Positions 1 through 13,400 of a stretch of 64,000 bases of DNA are shown here, one piece after another. Both the position numbers and the translations under genes were made by a program. Below the pieces are notes generated by a model that did no database searches, was not told the origin of the DNA, and saw only the letters and a list, made by a program, of their open reading frames with translations. Positions within the stretch are counted from its first letter, which is position 1. Each line of letters opens with the position of its first letter. The stretch is from Sphaerolaimus hirsutus (taxonomy: Eukaryota > Nematoda > Chromadorea > Monhysterida > Sphaerolaimidae), in NCBI GenBank assembly GCA_964036195.1, contig OZ038456.1, positions 14,942,001 through 15,006,000 on the forward strand, in the 5' to 3' direction.

Positions 1-3000
1 TCTCTCACACTGTTCATCATTGAAGCGAACCCAATTACCGCCAGTTGCCGCAGTTCTGCACATCGCCGTGTAGTGCCCGGATGAAATTTGGCCCCGGTGA
101 CACTGGGGAAAACATAAGTCTTTGTGTAGAAAAATATATCCCTGATACATAAAGCAGGATGTTTTTATTTACGTGCTCAATCTGTGCGGAATGTGAGAAT
201 TTCCCTAAATTACTCAAATCGTCATTTCTGACCTAAATACCTCCTCCATTTAATGATCATAATATTTTTATTTTATACACCCAAAAATTCCCAAATTAAT
301 TCAAAATAAACAAATAAAAAACGAACCATGACCGAATACAGTTCGTAACTTGGCATTCGGCCATTGCTTTCAGCGTGCGCGGAAGAACTCAGGTCGAGTC
401 CGGCAAGGGGGTAGTACACGGAAATGTCGTTCTTCTGATACGCGTATTGGACAACTGGGTCGAATCTACGCGAGGTGTTCAAATGGCAATCGATAAGCAT
501 TATTTATTGGCAAGAGGCCAACGATAAAGCTATCTATAGTTAAGGACCATGGCATCGCAGCATATAAGCCCAAAATAGTGCCTAGATTCCCGCCGCCTCC
601 GCTGTTTCCAGGTTCCACAATATTGCTAATTCTTTTATGTACTTGTCGACTGTCGTCAACTGTTGTCAACCACTCTCAGCAATACCGTATTTCCTCGAAA
701 TACCCCCGGGGGGTTTATTTTTTCAGAGTGAGAATTTTGAGGGGGGGGTTAAACGAGGGGGGTATTTCGAAAGTGGGGTTTATTATTTCGCCAGAAATTT
801 TTTGAAAACCAAGTACTACACTGTCGTCTGAAACGTACGCAGACGTCGAAAATGCAACAAAAATCGCCATTTAGACTCTAAAGACTTGTATAAGTGTGTA
901 AACGTATAATCACTGTTCTCACATAACAGAGTCATCGTTTTTAACGTGTGTTTTGCATTACCCAGATGACAAACCGCAGCCTTTGTCATTTACGTTCTCT
1001 ATACACTAAATTGGGGGGGGGGGGGTATTTCGAGGGGGGGTTTATATGTTCATAGTGTCCATTTTGAGGGGGGGGTATTTCGAGGGGGGTATTTCGAGGA
1101 AATACGGTATGTACATGTACTCATATGAATACCTATTGCACGGATTTTTAACTAGTTTCAGCTATGTTTCTCCACGTTTGACCTTCTACCCCCGTGAACC
1201 GATAACAGAAAAATCGTGCAAAAAGTCGATAAACCCCAAAAAGGCGACCTTTTCAACTGAATCACGAGAACGGGGGGCGGGCGCCATAATCTCAACGATT
1301 TGCGGGCGTCTCGACGTGCTTGGCACCGTTCGCAGCGCCACTGAGCGCGTAGAATTTCCGTGCAGAAAAACTGCTGGATGCAGTCCTGAGGTGAGGCACT
1401 GTTTGAGTGGATGATGTGTGAAGAAAAATTCACATCGATTACAGCGTGCTTATCTTTTGTGCAGGCTTACGAGGTATAAAAATTCGAAAATTATTCTTGA
1501 ATTTTCACTTGTTTTTTCAATGTTTTTTTTTGCTCCTTAAAACCTGAAAAAAAGATCAAAAACTTTATAATCCCCATTTACCACCGTCACACCCCCAGCC
1601 CAAAAAACCGACTCTCAACAAATCGCAGGCGCTCATGGCGGCCGGGTTGGGCAGCTCGACGTTGAGCTGCGTGAACGTGTCGAAGGTGCTCGACGCGAAG
1701 CCGCACGTCATGCACTCGATTAACGTGACCATTTGACCCTGCAAATGTGGGAAATGTGAGTCATTAGAATGATCGAAATGGCTAGGACCCTATCCGCATC
1801 AAAGCCCATCCCGCATGTAGACCTATTATAGACACATTATGCCAGCAGGGGTAAGAAAGGGGGGTGGGTAACACCACCCAAACCGCCCAGCTATCTATCT
1901 ATCCCTGGCGCAATTTTTTTGGGCTACATCCCCCTGAACACCCCCCCACCACCCGCAAATTGCCTAGCTATCTGGAGCGCTTTTGAGCAATTTTACTCTA
2001 ATTTTCACCGAAATTCCCTAATTTTCATACTTCTTATAGATTTTCACCTTCAAAATAACTAGGTCATGTATTTTATTACCTATTTTCAACATGCCAGGTA
2101 TAATTAAATGTGTTCAAGGTCACAATCATACACACACAGACACACACACAAGCTTCACTCTCAACCAAATTCCCACCTGAAAGATATCGTATATTCTGCT
2201 TCTGGACCGGTACATGCGCGCCTGGCGCCAGCACCTTTCCGCCGCCGCGGCTAATGACTTTTCTTGGCTCGAAGCGTCGTGAAATTGCGTAACTGATCGA
2301 CGGTCGGTTACCTGGATGTGAGGGCTAATTTTTTTAAGGGGGTTCAGTTCATGTGGGGTTTTTTATTTATGTAATGGCGATGTTTAGGCGTGGAAAATGA
2401 TGAAAATTGCAATATAAAAGTCTAATTTGGGATACAAACATGCCCTGTCTGTGTCTTATGATCATGATCTATTAATAAATTGTACATGAGATGAGATAGA
2501 GGCATCCACTTCTAACAGGTCAATAACTTCGCTAAATACAAGAAGCCTCACCAGATTATTTTCCTCGTGCAATCGGTCCAGCATTTCCGTATAATATTCA
2601 TGGGCATCTTGTTGAATTCTGGGATCGGCGAATGATGGACACAGTCGAGAAAAAAGAACCTAAATAAGAATGTCGGTCAAAATTTAAAAATTGTGAATAG
2701 TTGAAGAGATCGCCACTAGAGAATACTAAATGATTATAATGTATAGTCCACTGACTGCACACTTTACAATGAAATCTATTGTAACCCACCTAACAAAATT
2801 CGTATCAATTGCTCATTATTGGTAAATTTGGTGCACAATTCTCCACGTGACCCAATCAATACAAAATACAGCAACATTCCTCACATAAAATTCAGTCCGC
2901 TCCGTATATAAAACAAAATTATGAATAAAATTGACCCGAAACGCACCTGCCAAAATCGCGGATAAATGTGGCAAATTTCCCCCTCGTCAGAGCACCACAA

Positions 3001-4492
3001 AGCGCGCAAAAGTCCAGAAAAAGTTGCAGACAACCCCCCTTGCAAAGGGGCCAACGGGTTATCTCTGCGCACGGGTGCGTTTATTGAAGTACCGAAACTA
3101 GAGTTGTTTAAAGTACCGAACTTTTCCAAGTACCTATATGTAAACGTAAAGTGTTCATTTTTACTCACCCCTCGAGTACATAAAACGTAAAGTAATTTTT
3201 TAACTTGTACTCATGAGTAAACATGAGTAAATAAATACAAATACGTTTTGAATTTAAATTTTAACCTTTTTTCCCTTTCGTGCCTTAAAAAAAGCTATAG
3301 AAACGCATACCAGAAATACGTTTTCTGTACTCGAGTACTTTCAACAAGTATACCAAAAAGCTTAGACAAGTATACGAGAACAGTAACTTTTTTTCGTAGG
3401 AAACGTTAACGTATTTACTCTGTACTCGAGTATACGTCTTTATCAAGTAAAAGTAAATTTTCACAACTATGGAAAGGTGGACAATGGTATTTAAGGATAT
3501 TAGGTTTGGTACGATAGATCAGATCGAAAAGCGAATATCGACTATTTTCGATATCGAATATCGACCATTTCTCCAACGAGTTTCAGAAAAATATCGAAGA
3601 TCGTCATATCGACTCATATGTATCGTCACAACCTACTAGAGATTCATTAAACTCACAAATTCAAACAGTCCAAATAAGCACCGTTCAAAAAGTAATCCGC
3701 CACTGGCTTCGTATGCGATAGCATCTGTATGCAAGCCGCCATATAACAAGTATTTCCCATGTTGTAGATTCCTACAAGACCGAGCTGCGGCTGGCCACTC
3801 TTGCGCCGTTTAGTTTTCGCTGAATTCAAAATTTGTTGCGTAGTTTTCATCGACAACTCACACAATTCGGACTTTTTCGCATCCGGAACGGGTCTGCGGA
3901 CAGAATTTAGCATATGTGAGGACAAAATAAAACGCGATATGACATTGGCTGGCAGTGACGCACATTTCAAGTATTTATGTACCACTATACAACACTCGAT
4001 CTAATTTTCTCTCAAAATTAAATTCTACATACGAAACGCATTGAATTATACATACGAAACGATGGGCCCCTACTATCTGGATGTCAACTAAATTCATGTC
4101 AACTAAATTTGGGTTAACTATGTGATTTTTATGTATTAGAACATAGGTAAATAGTTAATTTTTTATAGTGACACAAAATTTTCATTAATACAGATTTAAA
4201 ACCCAGTTTCTGCACCAGTCGTAACGCAAAAGAAAGCAAGGGTTCAAATACATCCATTTTAAAGGTGAGAACACACCTGGGACCAAAGTCCGGTTTGCAT
4301 AGCCTGTCAACCACCGGCCGACTTTTCATTTGCCGTGGTCCCATAACGTCAGAAATCGACATTTTACTCGCGGCAGTTGATACACTCTCGTCGGCGCTAG
4401 CGGCCGAATTACTACCCGACCCGGAACGAGAACCCGAAATTGATTCGGGTCTTGGTTTTCTCGCGCCGCCAGCTAAGCGCAGTGAGGGGGGT
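1..4492 (-). CDS. USP8: USP catalytic domain exons of the USP8-like gene
   Basis: Nine exons carry the peptidase C19 fold. The Cys box GNTCYMAACIQ, with the nucleophile, is in 3657-3893. 2947-3064 holds the segment matching the USP8 'LWTG..RYISP' region. 2552-2659 holds QQDAHEYY. The zinc-ribbon pairs are IECMTC in 1613-1738 and CERC in 1249-1385, the latter followed by VLVIQLKR. 327-465 holds YPLAGLDLS and YELYSVM. The His box SGHYTAMC and the third catalytic region WVRFND are in 1-102. Codons are in frame up to position 1, so only the last stretch of the domain lies outside. Exon 2177-2311 (AERCWRQARM) aligns with the 'AEHAWQKHKQ' stretch that is peculiar to USP8. Exon 4277-4492 supplies the SH3-binding motif just before the domain. 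An active enzyme is expected because all catalytic residues seen are intact. Confidence 0.9.
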
Positions 4493-7400
4493 CTGCAGAA
4501 AATGGTGGTGCAGTATTTGTGGATGAAAGGTTGGAAATGATTGGATTTTATTGATTGAAACCGTTTTTAATTGTGTGTTTTTTATAAATTAAAATCAAAT
4601 TTTTTTAATTGAACTATAAAACTAAAACTAAAATTAGCAAGAATAAGTATCTATTCAGTGGGGCATGTAAATAATGTCATGTTTATTGTGGACATATTTG
4701 GATAACATTAAATTGTGGCATGTGGTGATTTCTGCTAAATAAAAATCATATTTTTTTGTTTGTTTGTTTATTATCATTTTTATGTTATATATATATATAT
4801 TTCATCGTGACTTCAACAAGTGCAATTCGACTGCTGTTGAAAATTTGCTTTTTCGTTTTTTCAAGTCCCCTGGTGACTAGGGTTCAAACGGGATTGACTT
4901 TTTGGGATCGGGTTGGCTTTTTGAGATTTCGGGATCAGGATTGGCATTTTTTCGGGACTGTGATTTGGGTCTCGGGATCGAGCTATCGGTTAAAATTCTA
5001 GAATTGCTAAAATAAAAAGGTCTAAAACACTCTTGAATGCCAGAAAAGTTGCAACAAATGAACGCTGGAGGTTTCCGTTCACAGTTTTAGTGGAAAAACG
5101 TCATTTTTTCACCTTTTATAATGTCCACTGATTTTTTCCGGGACGGGCATTGGGGTTTGAAAATTTTCGGGATCGGGATTGGCTTTTTGAGATTTCGGGA
5201 TCGGGACCGCAGAATCCCGAAAAATTTCCGCGAGATTTCGGGATTTCCGAGACCGTTTGAACCCTAGTTTTGAAAAACTAAAATCAGTTGGTTTTTAAAT
5301 CAAGTGCCACCCCAGTCATGAACACTGAAAAATTTCAACACACTGTTCGGGCCGGGCAGCTGCGGGTAACTGCTTATTTTCGGTTTCAACAGTTTCAGCG
5401 GATATGTCAGGTTTTGCCTGTGAGGTGAGAAACATATTTTTGATGCAAGTAAGGGAAAATGGGAATGTACAATAACATAAAATTCCCCCCCCCCCCCTCA
5501 CCTGTGCATCACTCGCCCCTATGTCAACGCCAAATTCTTGAAACTTTTTGCCTGTTAAACAAAAAACACAGTAAACTTTAACATTACAGATGTTTTAATT
5601 GATAAAAAACGTGGTTTTAAAACAGACCAATTTCATTCCAGTCGCTTTTCAATTCCTCTTGCTTCAATTCCGTTTCACCCAGACGCGATAACAAACTATC
5701 GGGTGGTTTCGCACTTCGATCAACTTCGGGAACTGTAAATGGGGTGACGCCATACAGGCCTTACACACGCCAGTTGACAATGACATCGGGTGTCAACTGG
5801 GCTGACTGGTTAAAATTCAGATTTTAGTTGACGGGTCGCCGAACGATGTTCAAATAATGTCAATTCCTCTTTGACATTGCCGCATGCGCGTTTGAAACCA
5901 GGGGCCAGTTCCGCAAAATAAGAAGTGAGAAGTGAAATGGCAAAAGCGAAGTGAAAGCGCAAAGGCGAAGTGAAACGGCAAGTGAATTGGAAAAAGCGAA
6001 GTAAAAAATCAAAATCAAAAGTAATTTCTCTTCGCTTTTGCCATTTCACTTGCCAATTCACTTGTCATTTCACTTCGCCTTTGAGCTTTTACTTCGCCTT
6101 TGCCATTTCACTTCTTATTACTTCTCATTTTGCGGAACTGGCATCTGTCCAGCGGCCCGTCAAATAAAATCTGTATTGACATGGAAGCCAGTTGACATCC
6201 AGTGTCTGTGGCGCCACAGTGAAGTCACATTTGAGCAGAAAAATAGAATTAGAAACTTTTTTCCACCCACGGGATGAAGTAATGTCATTTTTCCGACCAA
6301 ATTCTTCCACATCGTTTTCGATCACATTTGTCTGGTCAATTTTTTCATCGGCAGCAGTGATTTCTGGTGTGGCAGCAGTATAAGCACTGACTTTGGGTTT
6401 TGTACTCCGATCGGGGATTTGAGGAACCCTGCAAATTTAGTTAAATTAATAACTACCGAAAAATTCTCCGCTCGAATAAATCCCACACCTTGAATAACTC
6501 CCATCTTTAATGATTTCGCCCCGTTAAACAAGTGGGGAAAGATACTCTCCCCGAATACTTCCCCCATAGGCATAAACATGATAAATTTGTTGCGTCCAAT
6601 TTTAAAAGAATAACATAATTTAAAAAAATGCATATTTAAGTTATATGAGTTAGCAGTAACACGCTTGAAAATTGTGACGAAAAAATAATACCCACTTGAA
6701 CCCTCCTCCCGCCGAAAAAGATCGGACGAATAGGTAATCCCGAATATACGGTAAATTCCTTCCATGTTTTTTGCATACAAAAAACAACGTAGAGCGCAGA
6801 ACAAACTTATGACCAATCTCCTTCTCGATTCCAGCGGGACGCTCATCGGCTCTCCTCTCGCGTTGTCCAATTTCATTTGACCCAACTTTTCGCCAATCTT
6901 GTGATCCAAAATCGACAATTGATGGATATTCAACGGGCTCGTCCGGTATCGATTGAGGGGCACCGATTTTTAACGGCGACACGGCGGTCGATACATCGAG
7001 TTGAGAAGCTTCAGCCAACATTTGGTCCAAATCAGGGTAGTCGACTGTGAAGAAATGGGTGATAGCTTCGTAAATTTTTGTATGGAGATATAAATTTTTC
7101 AATCTAAGAAAAAATTATATTAATCAATATTTTCTCCAGGTTATAGCGGAGAGAAATATTACCTATATTAATTTTACGAGAAGAAAATATAAAAGATGCC
7201 ATTTATAATTATTTACACTTCCTCGGCGTTTTTTTCAGGGCAATTTTATTAGACTTTATTTTGAGGATTATTTGTGATTCTAATTAATAAATTATTTTTA
7301 AATCACCAATTTTCGGGTGAACATACAGTATGACTTTAGGCACGTCTGAAGGCACTATCTTGACTTAATCGCATAGTAAGATTCTGAGTCTAACATTATA

Positions 7401-10400
7401 ATTGAGGCGTCTACTTCTAGAAGTCGACAAGTCCACAAAATGCGATTTTGAGTAAATCGCATTTTAAGTTTCCGATCCAATTCCAGGTTCATCCTATCCA
7501 TGCAGTGTCCAATTTGGCTCTCGCGCCTACCATTAAGTTCCAAATGTTGACAATAAAGTATCAATTTTTAAGCCCCTTCTCTCAACGTATACGTGAAAAA
7601 TGGGGTGTTCATAAAATACCATTTGGACAGAGCAAAACTGTTTTGGGGAGGGAAATGGACTTGTCGACTTCTTGCACTAACAAACAATTTTGTTCCTGGC
7701 CTGAATTATTCTCCCTTATGGGCAATTTATGGACTTGTCGACTTTTAGAAGTAGCTGTCCATGACGAACACATCACATTTCTTGCTATTTTTCCCAAAAA
7801 AAAAGTATGAAGAGGATGGACTTATCGACTTCTCGTTGAAATTTTTTGCATTTTTCACAAAAAAATGTCAAAATTGGCACTATGCTAAGAGTAGGGTTGG
7901 AAAAAAACGTTTTTTTTTAACTCGATGTTTAAAAAAACAACGTTTTTTTAAAAAGCTCCCAGATATGACCTAGTGTCAACATATATAGGTATATCAGACA
8001 GTGGCAATACTCTGAGATGTTAAATATGACCATATAATGGCTGTCGAGACATGGGATGGCATAATAAGTGGTGAATTGGGTTCAAAAATATCCATTTTTT
8101 GTCGACATATTCGTATATCGGCGTATACTCGAATGTTCGTGACTTCAAGGGAAGTTTGTCATATGACGGCTTATTATTCCATGGTAGCACATAGAAATGC
8201 ATGATTTGATACAAAAAATGCTACAAAACCAATGAAAACTACCACTAATGTCAATTTGTATGTGGAATTGCGCGCTTGCGCGCAAAAATTTTGCAAAATA
8301 CCTAGTGCTTAGTACTAAAAATTTTGGCCGATGTTTAAAAAAAACATTTCACACACAAATTGACATTGGTGGTTGTTTTCATTGGTTTTGTGGCATTTTT
8401 AGTATCAAAGTATCAATTTATATATGCTACCATGGGTTAATAAGCCGTCATATGTCAGTGTAGTATATAATATTGAGGTAATGTGCTTCCATGTACCTCC
8501 ACAGTGTGTAACTTCACTCCCAAAGTAACAACCTCCTTTTATAACTTTGTTTCATCACTATTCCGTGCCAAACTTTACCTGAAGTCACGAACATTCGACT
8601 GTAATGCGATATACGAATGTATCAACAAAAAAGTGGATATTTTTGACACAAATCACCACTTATAATGCTATCCCATGGCTCAACAGCCATTATATGGTCA
8701 TATATAACACCACAGAGTATTGCCACTGTCTGATATACCTATATATGTTGACACAAGGTCATATCTGGGTGCTTTTTAAAAAAACGTTTTTTAATAAAAA
8801 AACGTTTTTTTTTAAACATCGAGTAAAAAAAACGGTTTTTTTCCAACCCTAGCTAAGAGGTCAACAAATTTATGGAAAATTATGAAAAATGTGCGGGAGT
8901 AGCCCCAGATGACGTTTCCGGGCCTAACGCAAAATTTTCATATTTTGGACTTGTCGACTTTTAGAAGCAGACGCCTCAATTCTAATTTTACACGCACCGC
9001 CCCCACTAACTAGAGAGAACTTTCCGAAAGCTCGCAAACTCCTCATTTCCCTTTTGGTCCTCTTTAGGTGTCAATAATTCCTTGTCGCTAGACGCGCAGC
9101 AAAATTGGGGGTAATGCGCTCGCCAATTCTGCACCCCGCCTTGAAGCACCACCGGGGCCCGTTTCAAACGAACGCCGCCATTGTACTGTGATTTGAGGGG
9201 GGTGACGGTTTGGTTTGGAAGTTTTGCTAATTTCAATGAAGTTTAGGAGTAGGTAATTTGAGGAACTTTGAATGTGAGACGGGAACAGCCGTGGGGGTCT
9301 TTGGGGTGTTCACGGGCGTTCAATATAAAGGCTGAAAAGGGAGAAAAATCGCTTAAAGTGAGTGAAAATAGTCACGTAAAGTAAGGATTTGATGGGGGCC
9401 TGTGCCGGTGCACAAGTAACAAAAGTAGTAAAACGGCGCCATGGTGCGGCGTACTTGGCGCTCTCAAATGGCGCCATTCCATCACTAATCATGTGTGTAC
9501 TTGTTGTTTTTGGAGGGGGGGTTCGCAGCGGTTCAATATATAAAGTTTTTCAAGCTGTAAAAAAACGGAAACAATCGCTATATAGATATGTAGATAGCTG
9601 GAGCGTTTGGGGGGTAACCCCCACCCCTCCAAACCCCCATACTGTACCACTGCAGTGCCCATGAAGACCCACCCAGTCCTCACGTAAAGGTGCCGTGCCT
9701 GAGCGCCGGTCAACATTGGCGCCGGATATTGCTACTTGTGCACCGGGTCCTGGCCTTTGATAGGCAAACGGTATGAAAATTTGCGATTTGGAGTGGAAAA
9801 GGGATACCCCCAGGGACGTAGCCAGGATTTTTGAGCGGGGGGGGGATTGTATACGGAGCCCGGCGAACGGGGGGCGGGCGGCGCCCCCCCCCCTCCCCTA
9901 AAATTTGCCCCTTGTGGTAAAAACGGCGCCTTGGCGCCAGCGCTATTTGTAGGCGCCACGCCATGGCGCCATTGGCATTGGCGCCAAATAATGCTGTACT
10001 CTATGTATTTTACACACATATACAGCGACTGGGACAAATTTTGAGTGATTTTTTGGCCGACCCCCCCCCCCCCCCCGGCTACGTCCTTGACCCCACCCCA
10101 ACCAACCAAAGTGAGGGCTGCATGCAGCACAAACAGAGGCGTCTGAGCCACCAACTGCCCCCTGGTCGCATCAGAACCATCCGCCAGGGCAACTAGTTCG
10201 CCGGCAGGCAGACAAGTTCGCAATTGGGAACGGGTGCCCACGCTCATGTTTTCAACTATTTGGGACAGGGTTTGCCTGTGGTTGGAAGGGGGGGGGGGTT
10301 GATGGGGTTTCTTAATTAGTGTGAAAAATATAGAATAAAATCGAATTACCGTATTTTCTCGAAATAAACCCTGAGGCCTGAGCGGGATTATAAAAAACAC

Positions 10401-13400
10401 CACCCCCCCCACCTCGAAATGAGTGTAAAGAGAATGTAATGGACAAAAACTTATATTTGTGATCATTGTAATGCAGAACACGCATCAGAACAATGACTGA
10501 GTAACGTAAGGAATAATATAACATCTACATATTCTTTAAATCTACAGACGCTTATACATGTCGGATATTTTTCAATGTCTGCGTATGTTACACACAAGGA
10601 AAAAGTACTGGGAGTTCAAAAATTCTGGCGAAATAATAACTCCCTCGAAATACCCCCCAATCGGTAACCCCCCCAAAAAAAATGTACACTATGAAAAATG
10701 GTATTTCGAGGAAATACGGTATGTTGCGAACTTCAAGAACGTGTTTTACCCAAAAAAATTGAACTCACCCACATTCCAAAAGCTCCTTAGGTATATGAAC
10801 CACGTGAAGCACTTGGTGCTTATTTTCCAGTGCCGATAAGGACTTGTTATCGTGTGCAAAAGGCTGGGGATCCAACACTTTGGCACCAATTTCAAAATCG
10901 GCACCCGATCGAAAATCGAGCAACACCACTGTCTTTCTAATATTTCTGTAAGTGTCGCAGACTTTTTTCAGTTCTTCAGGCGTAATAAAGGCCACATATG
11001 TAGCTGAATTTTGCTCCTGGAGGGTTGACAATCGATTGTCGATGAATGACAATGGATTTTCGTCATTCTTTCGCTGAATTTCTTGCTGAGTTTTGGCTGA
11101 GATTTGGGAGCCGTTTTGATTCGGAGCGCAATTTTCGTCTGAAATATAGTGGCTGTTTGTGGAAATTCACGCATAGAGAAACAAACCAGTTGTTGCGAAA
11201 AGTACCTGTGTTTGTGTCAAGAACTGCTTGTAATTTTTCCAAAGCATTTGTCACTTGTTCGAGACGTCTTTTTATTCGCGCCTGCAAATGGCAATTTTAT
11301 TTCTATGTTCGAATTCAAATGTAATAAAGAACAGTAAATTAGTTGAACAGTACTTTAATTGAAGAGCAATGAGAAGATGGGAGTAAAAAGTTTACTATGG
11401 TTTTAACTTTTTACATCATTTCATTTTCCACATCTCATTTTACTTCACGTCAGGGACGTATCCAGGATTTTTGAGCGGGGGCAGCTTGTTTACGGGGGCC
11501 GGCGAACGGGGGGGGGGCTCAGGCCCCCCATAATTTTTTCCCTATGTAGAGACGGAAAGGCGTGTTGGCGCTAGCGCCATACAAAGGCGCCGCGCCATGG
11601 CGCCATTGGCGCCAGCGCCAGAAACCGCTTTCAATGTATGTACATGGTCGGGCTGAAAAGTCCCCGGGCAGTGCTCGCCATTCGCGCTAGGGGTAAGCTA
11701 CGGTTATAAAATTTTAACACGTTAATATATCAGGTGTTTTGAGTTTTCACCCAAAATTTCACCCCTCTAGCTCCATCCACTGCGGCACTGTGGGGGTTAA
11801 AATTTCGGTCATTTTGTACTGATGTACAAATGGTGAATTTTAACCCCCACAGTTCCGCAGTGGGTGAAGCTAGAGAGGTGAAATTGTTGGTGAAAACTCA
11901 AAACACCTGATATATTAACGTTTTCAAATTTTATAACCGTAGCTTACCCCTAGCGCAGGGACGTATCCAGGATTTTTGAGCGGGGGGGCTGCTTGTTTAC
12001 GGAGTCCGGCGAGGGGGGGGGGCTCAGCCCCCACCCCTAAAATTTTAGCTACATAGTGGCGGAATGGCGCCATAGCGCTAGCGCCATCAGTAGGCGCCAC
12101 GTCATGGTGCCATTGGCGTTGGCGCCAGCGCCATGGAACGCTGTATATGTATGTAAATATACATACAAAACAGCAAAAAGCACAACGTTGAGTGTATTTA
12201 TAAAGATTTGNNNNNNNNNNNNNNNNNNNNNNNNNNNNNNNNNNNNNNNNNNNNNNNNNNNNNNNNNNNNNNNNNNNNNNNNNNNNNNNNNNNNNNNNNN
12301 NNNNNNNNNNNNNNNNNNNNNNNNNNNNNNNNNNNNNNNNNNNNNNNNNNNNNNNNNNNNNNNNNNNNNNNNNNNNNNNNNNNNNNNNNNNNNNNNNNNN
12401 NNNNNNNNNNCTGGTCAATTTTTTCATCGGCAGCAGTGATTTCTGGTGTGGCAGCAGTATAAGCACTGACTTTGGGTTTTGTACTCCGATCGGGGATTTG
12501 AGGAACCCTGCAAATTTAGTTAAATTAATAACTACCGAAAAATTCTCCGCTCGAATAAATCCCACACCTTGAATAACTCCCATCTTTAATGATTTCGCCC
12601 CGTTAAACAAGTGGGGAAAGATACTCTCCCCGAATACTTCCCCCATAGGCATAAACATGATAAATTTGTTGCGTCCAATTTTAAAAGAACATAATTTAAA
12701 AAAATGCATATTTAAGTTATATGAGTTAGCAGTAACACGCTTGAAAATTGTGACGAAAAAATAGTACCCACTTGAACCCTCCTTCCGCCGAAAAAGATCG
12801 GACGAATAGGTAATCCCGAATATACGGTAAATTCCTTCCATGTTTTTTGCATACAAAAAACAACGTAGAGCGCAGAACAAACTTATGACCAATCTCCTTC
12901 TCGATTCCAGCGGGACGCTCATCGGCTCTTCTCTCACGTTGTCCAATTTCATTTGACCCAACTTTTCGCCAATCTTGTGATCCAAAATCGACAATTGATG
13001 GATATTCAACGGGCTCGTCCGGTATCGATTGAGGGGCACCGATTTTTAACGGCGACACGGCGGTCGATACATCGAGTTGAGAAGCTTCAGCCAACATTTG
13101 GTCCAAATCAGGGTAGTCGACTGTGAAGAAATGGGTGATAGCTTCGTAAATTTTTGTATGGAGATATAAATTTTTCAATCTAAGAAAAAATTATATTAAT
13201 CAATATTTTCTCCAGGTTTTAGCGGAGAGAAATATTACCTATATTAATTTAACGAGAAGAAAATATAAAATATGCCATTTATAATTATTTACACTTCCTC
13301 GGCGTTTTTTTTAGGGCAATTTTATTAGACTTTATTTTTGAGGATTATTTGTGATTCTAATTAATAAATTATTTTTAAATCACCAATTTTCGGGTGAACA

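Noticed and set aside
2788..2880. Possible USP8 exon reading GELCTKFTNNEQLIRILL on the minus strand
   Set aside because: Its acceptor and donor give phases that break the frame, while exons 2947-3064 and 2552-2659 join perfectly without it and align with USP8 at the right spacing.
6322..6963. 213-codon minus-strand ORF, and its 371-codon equivalent at 11924-13039 running through the N gap
   Set aside because: Shadow frames of the USP8 linker exons. The second is held open by undetermined bases.
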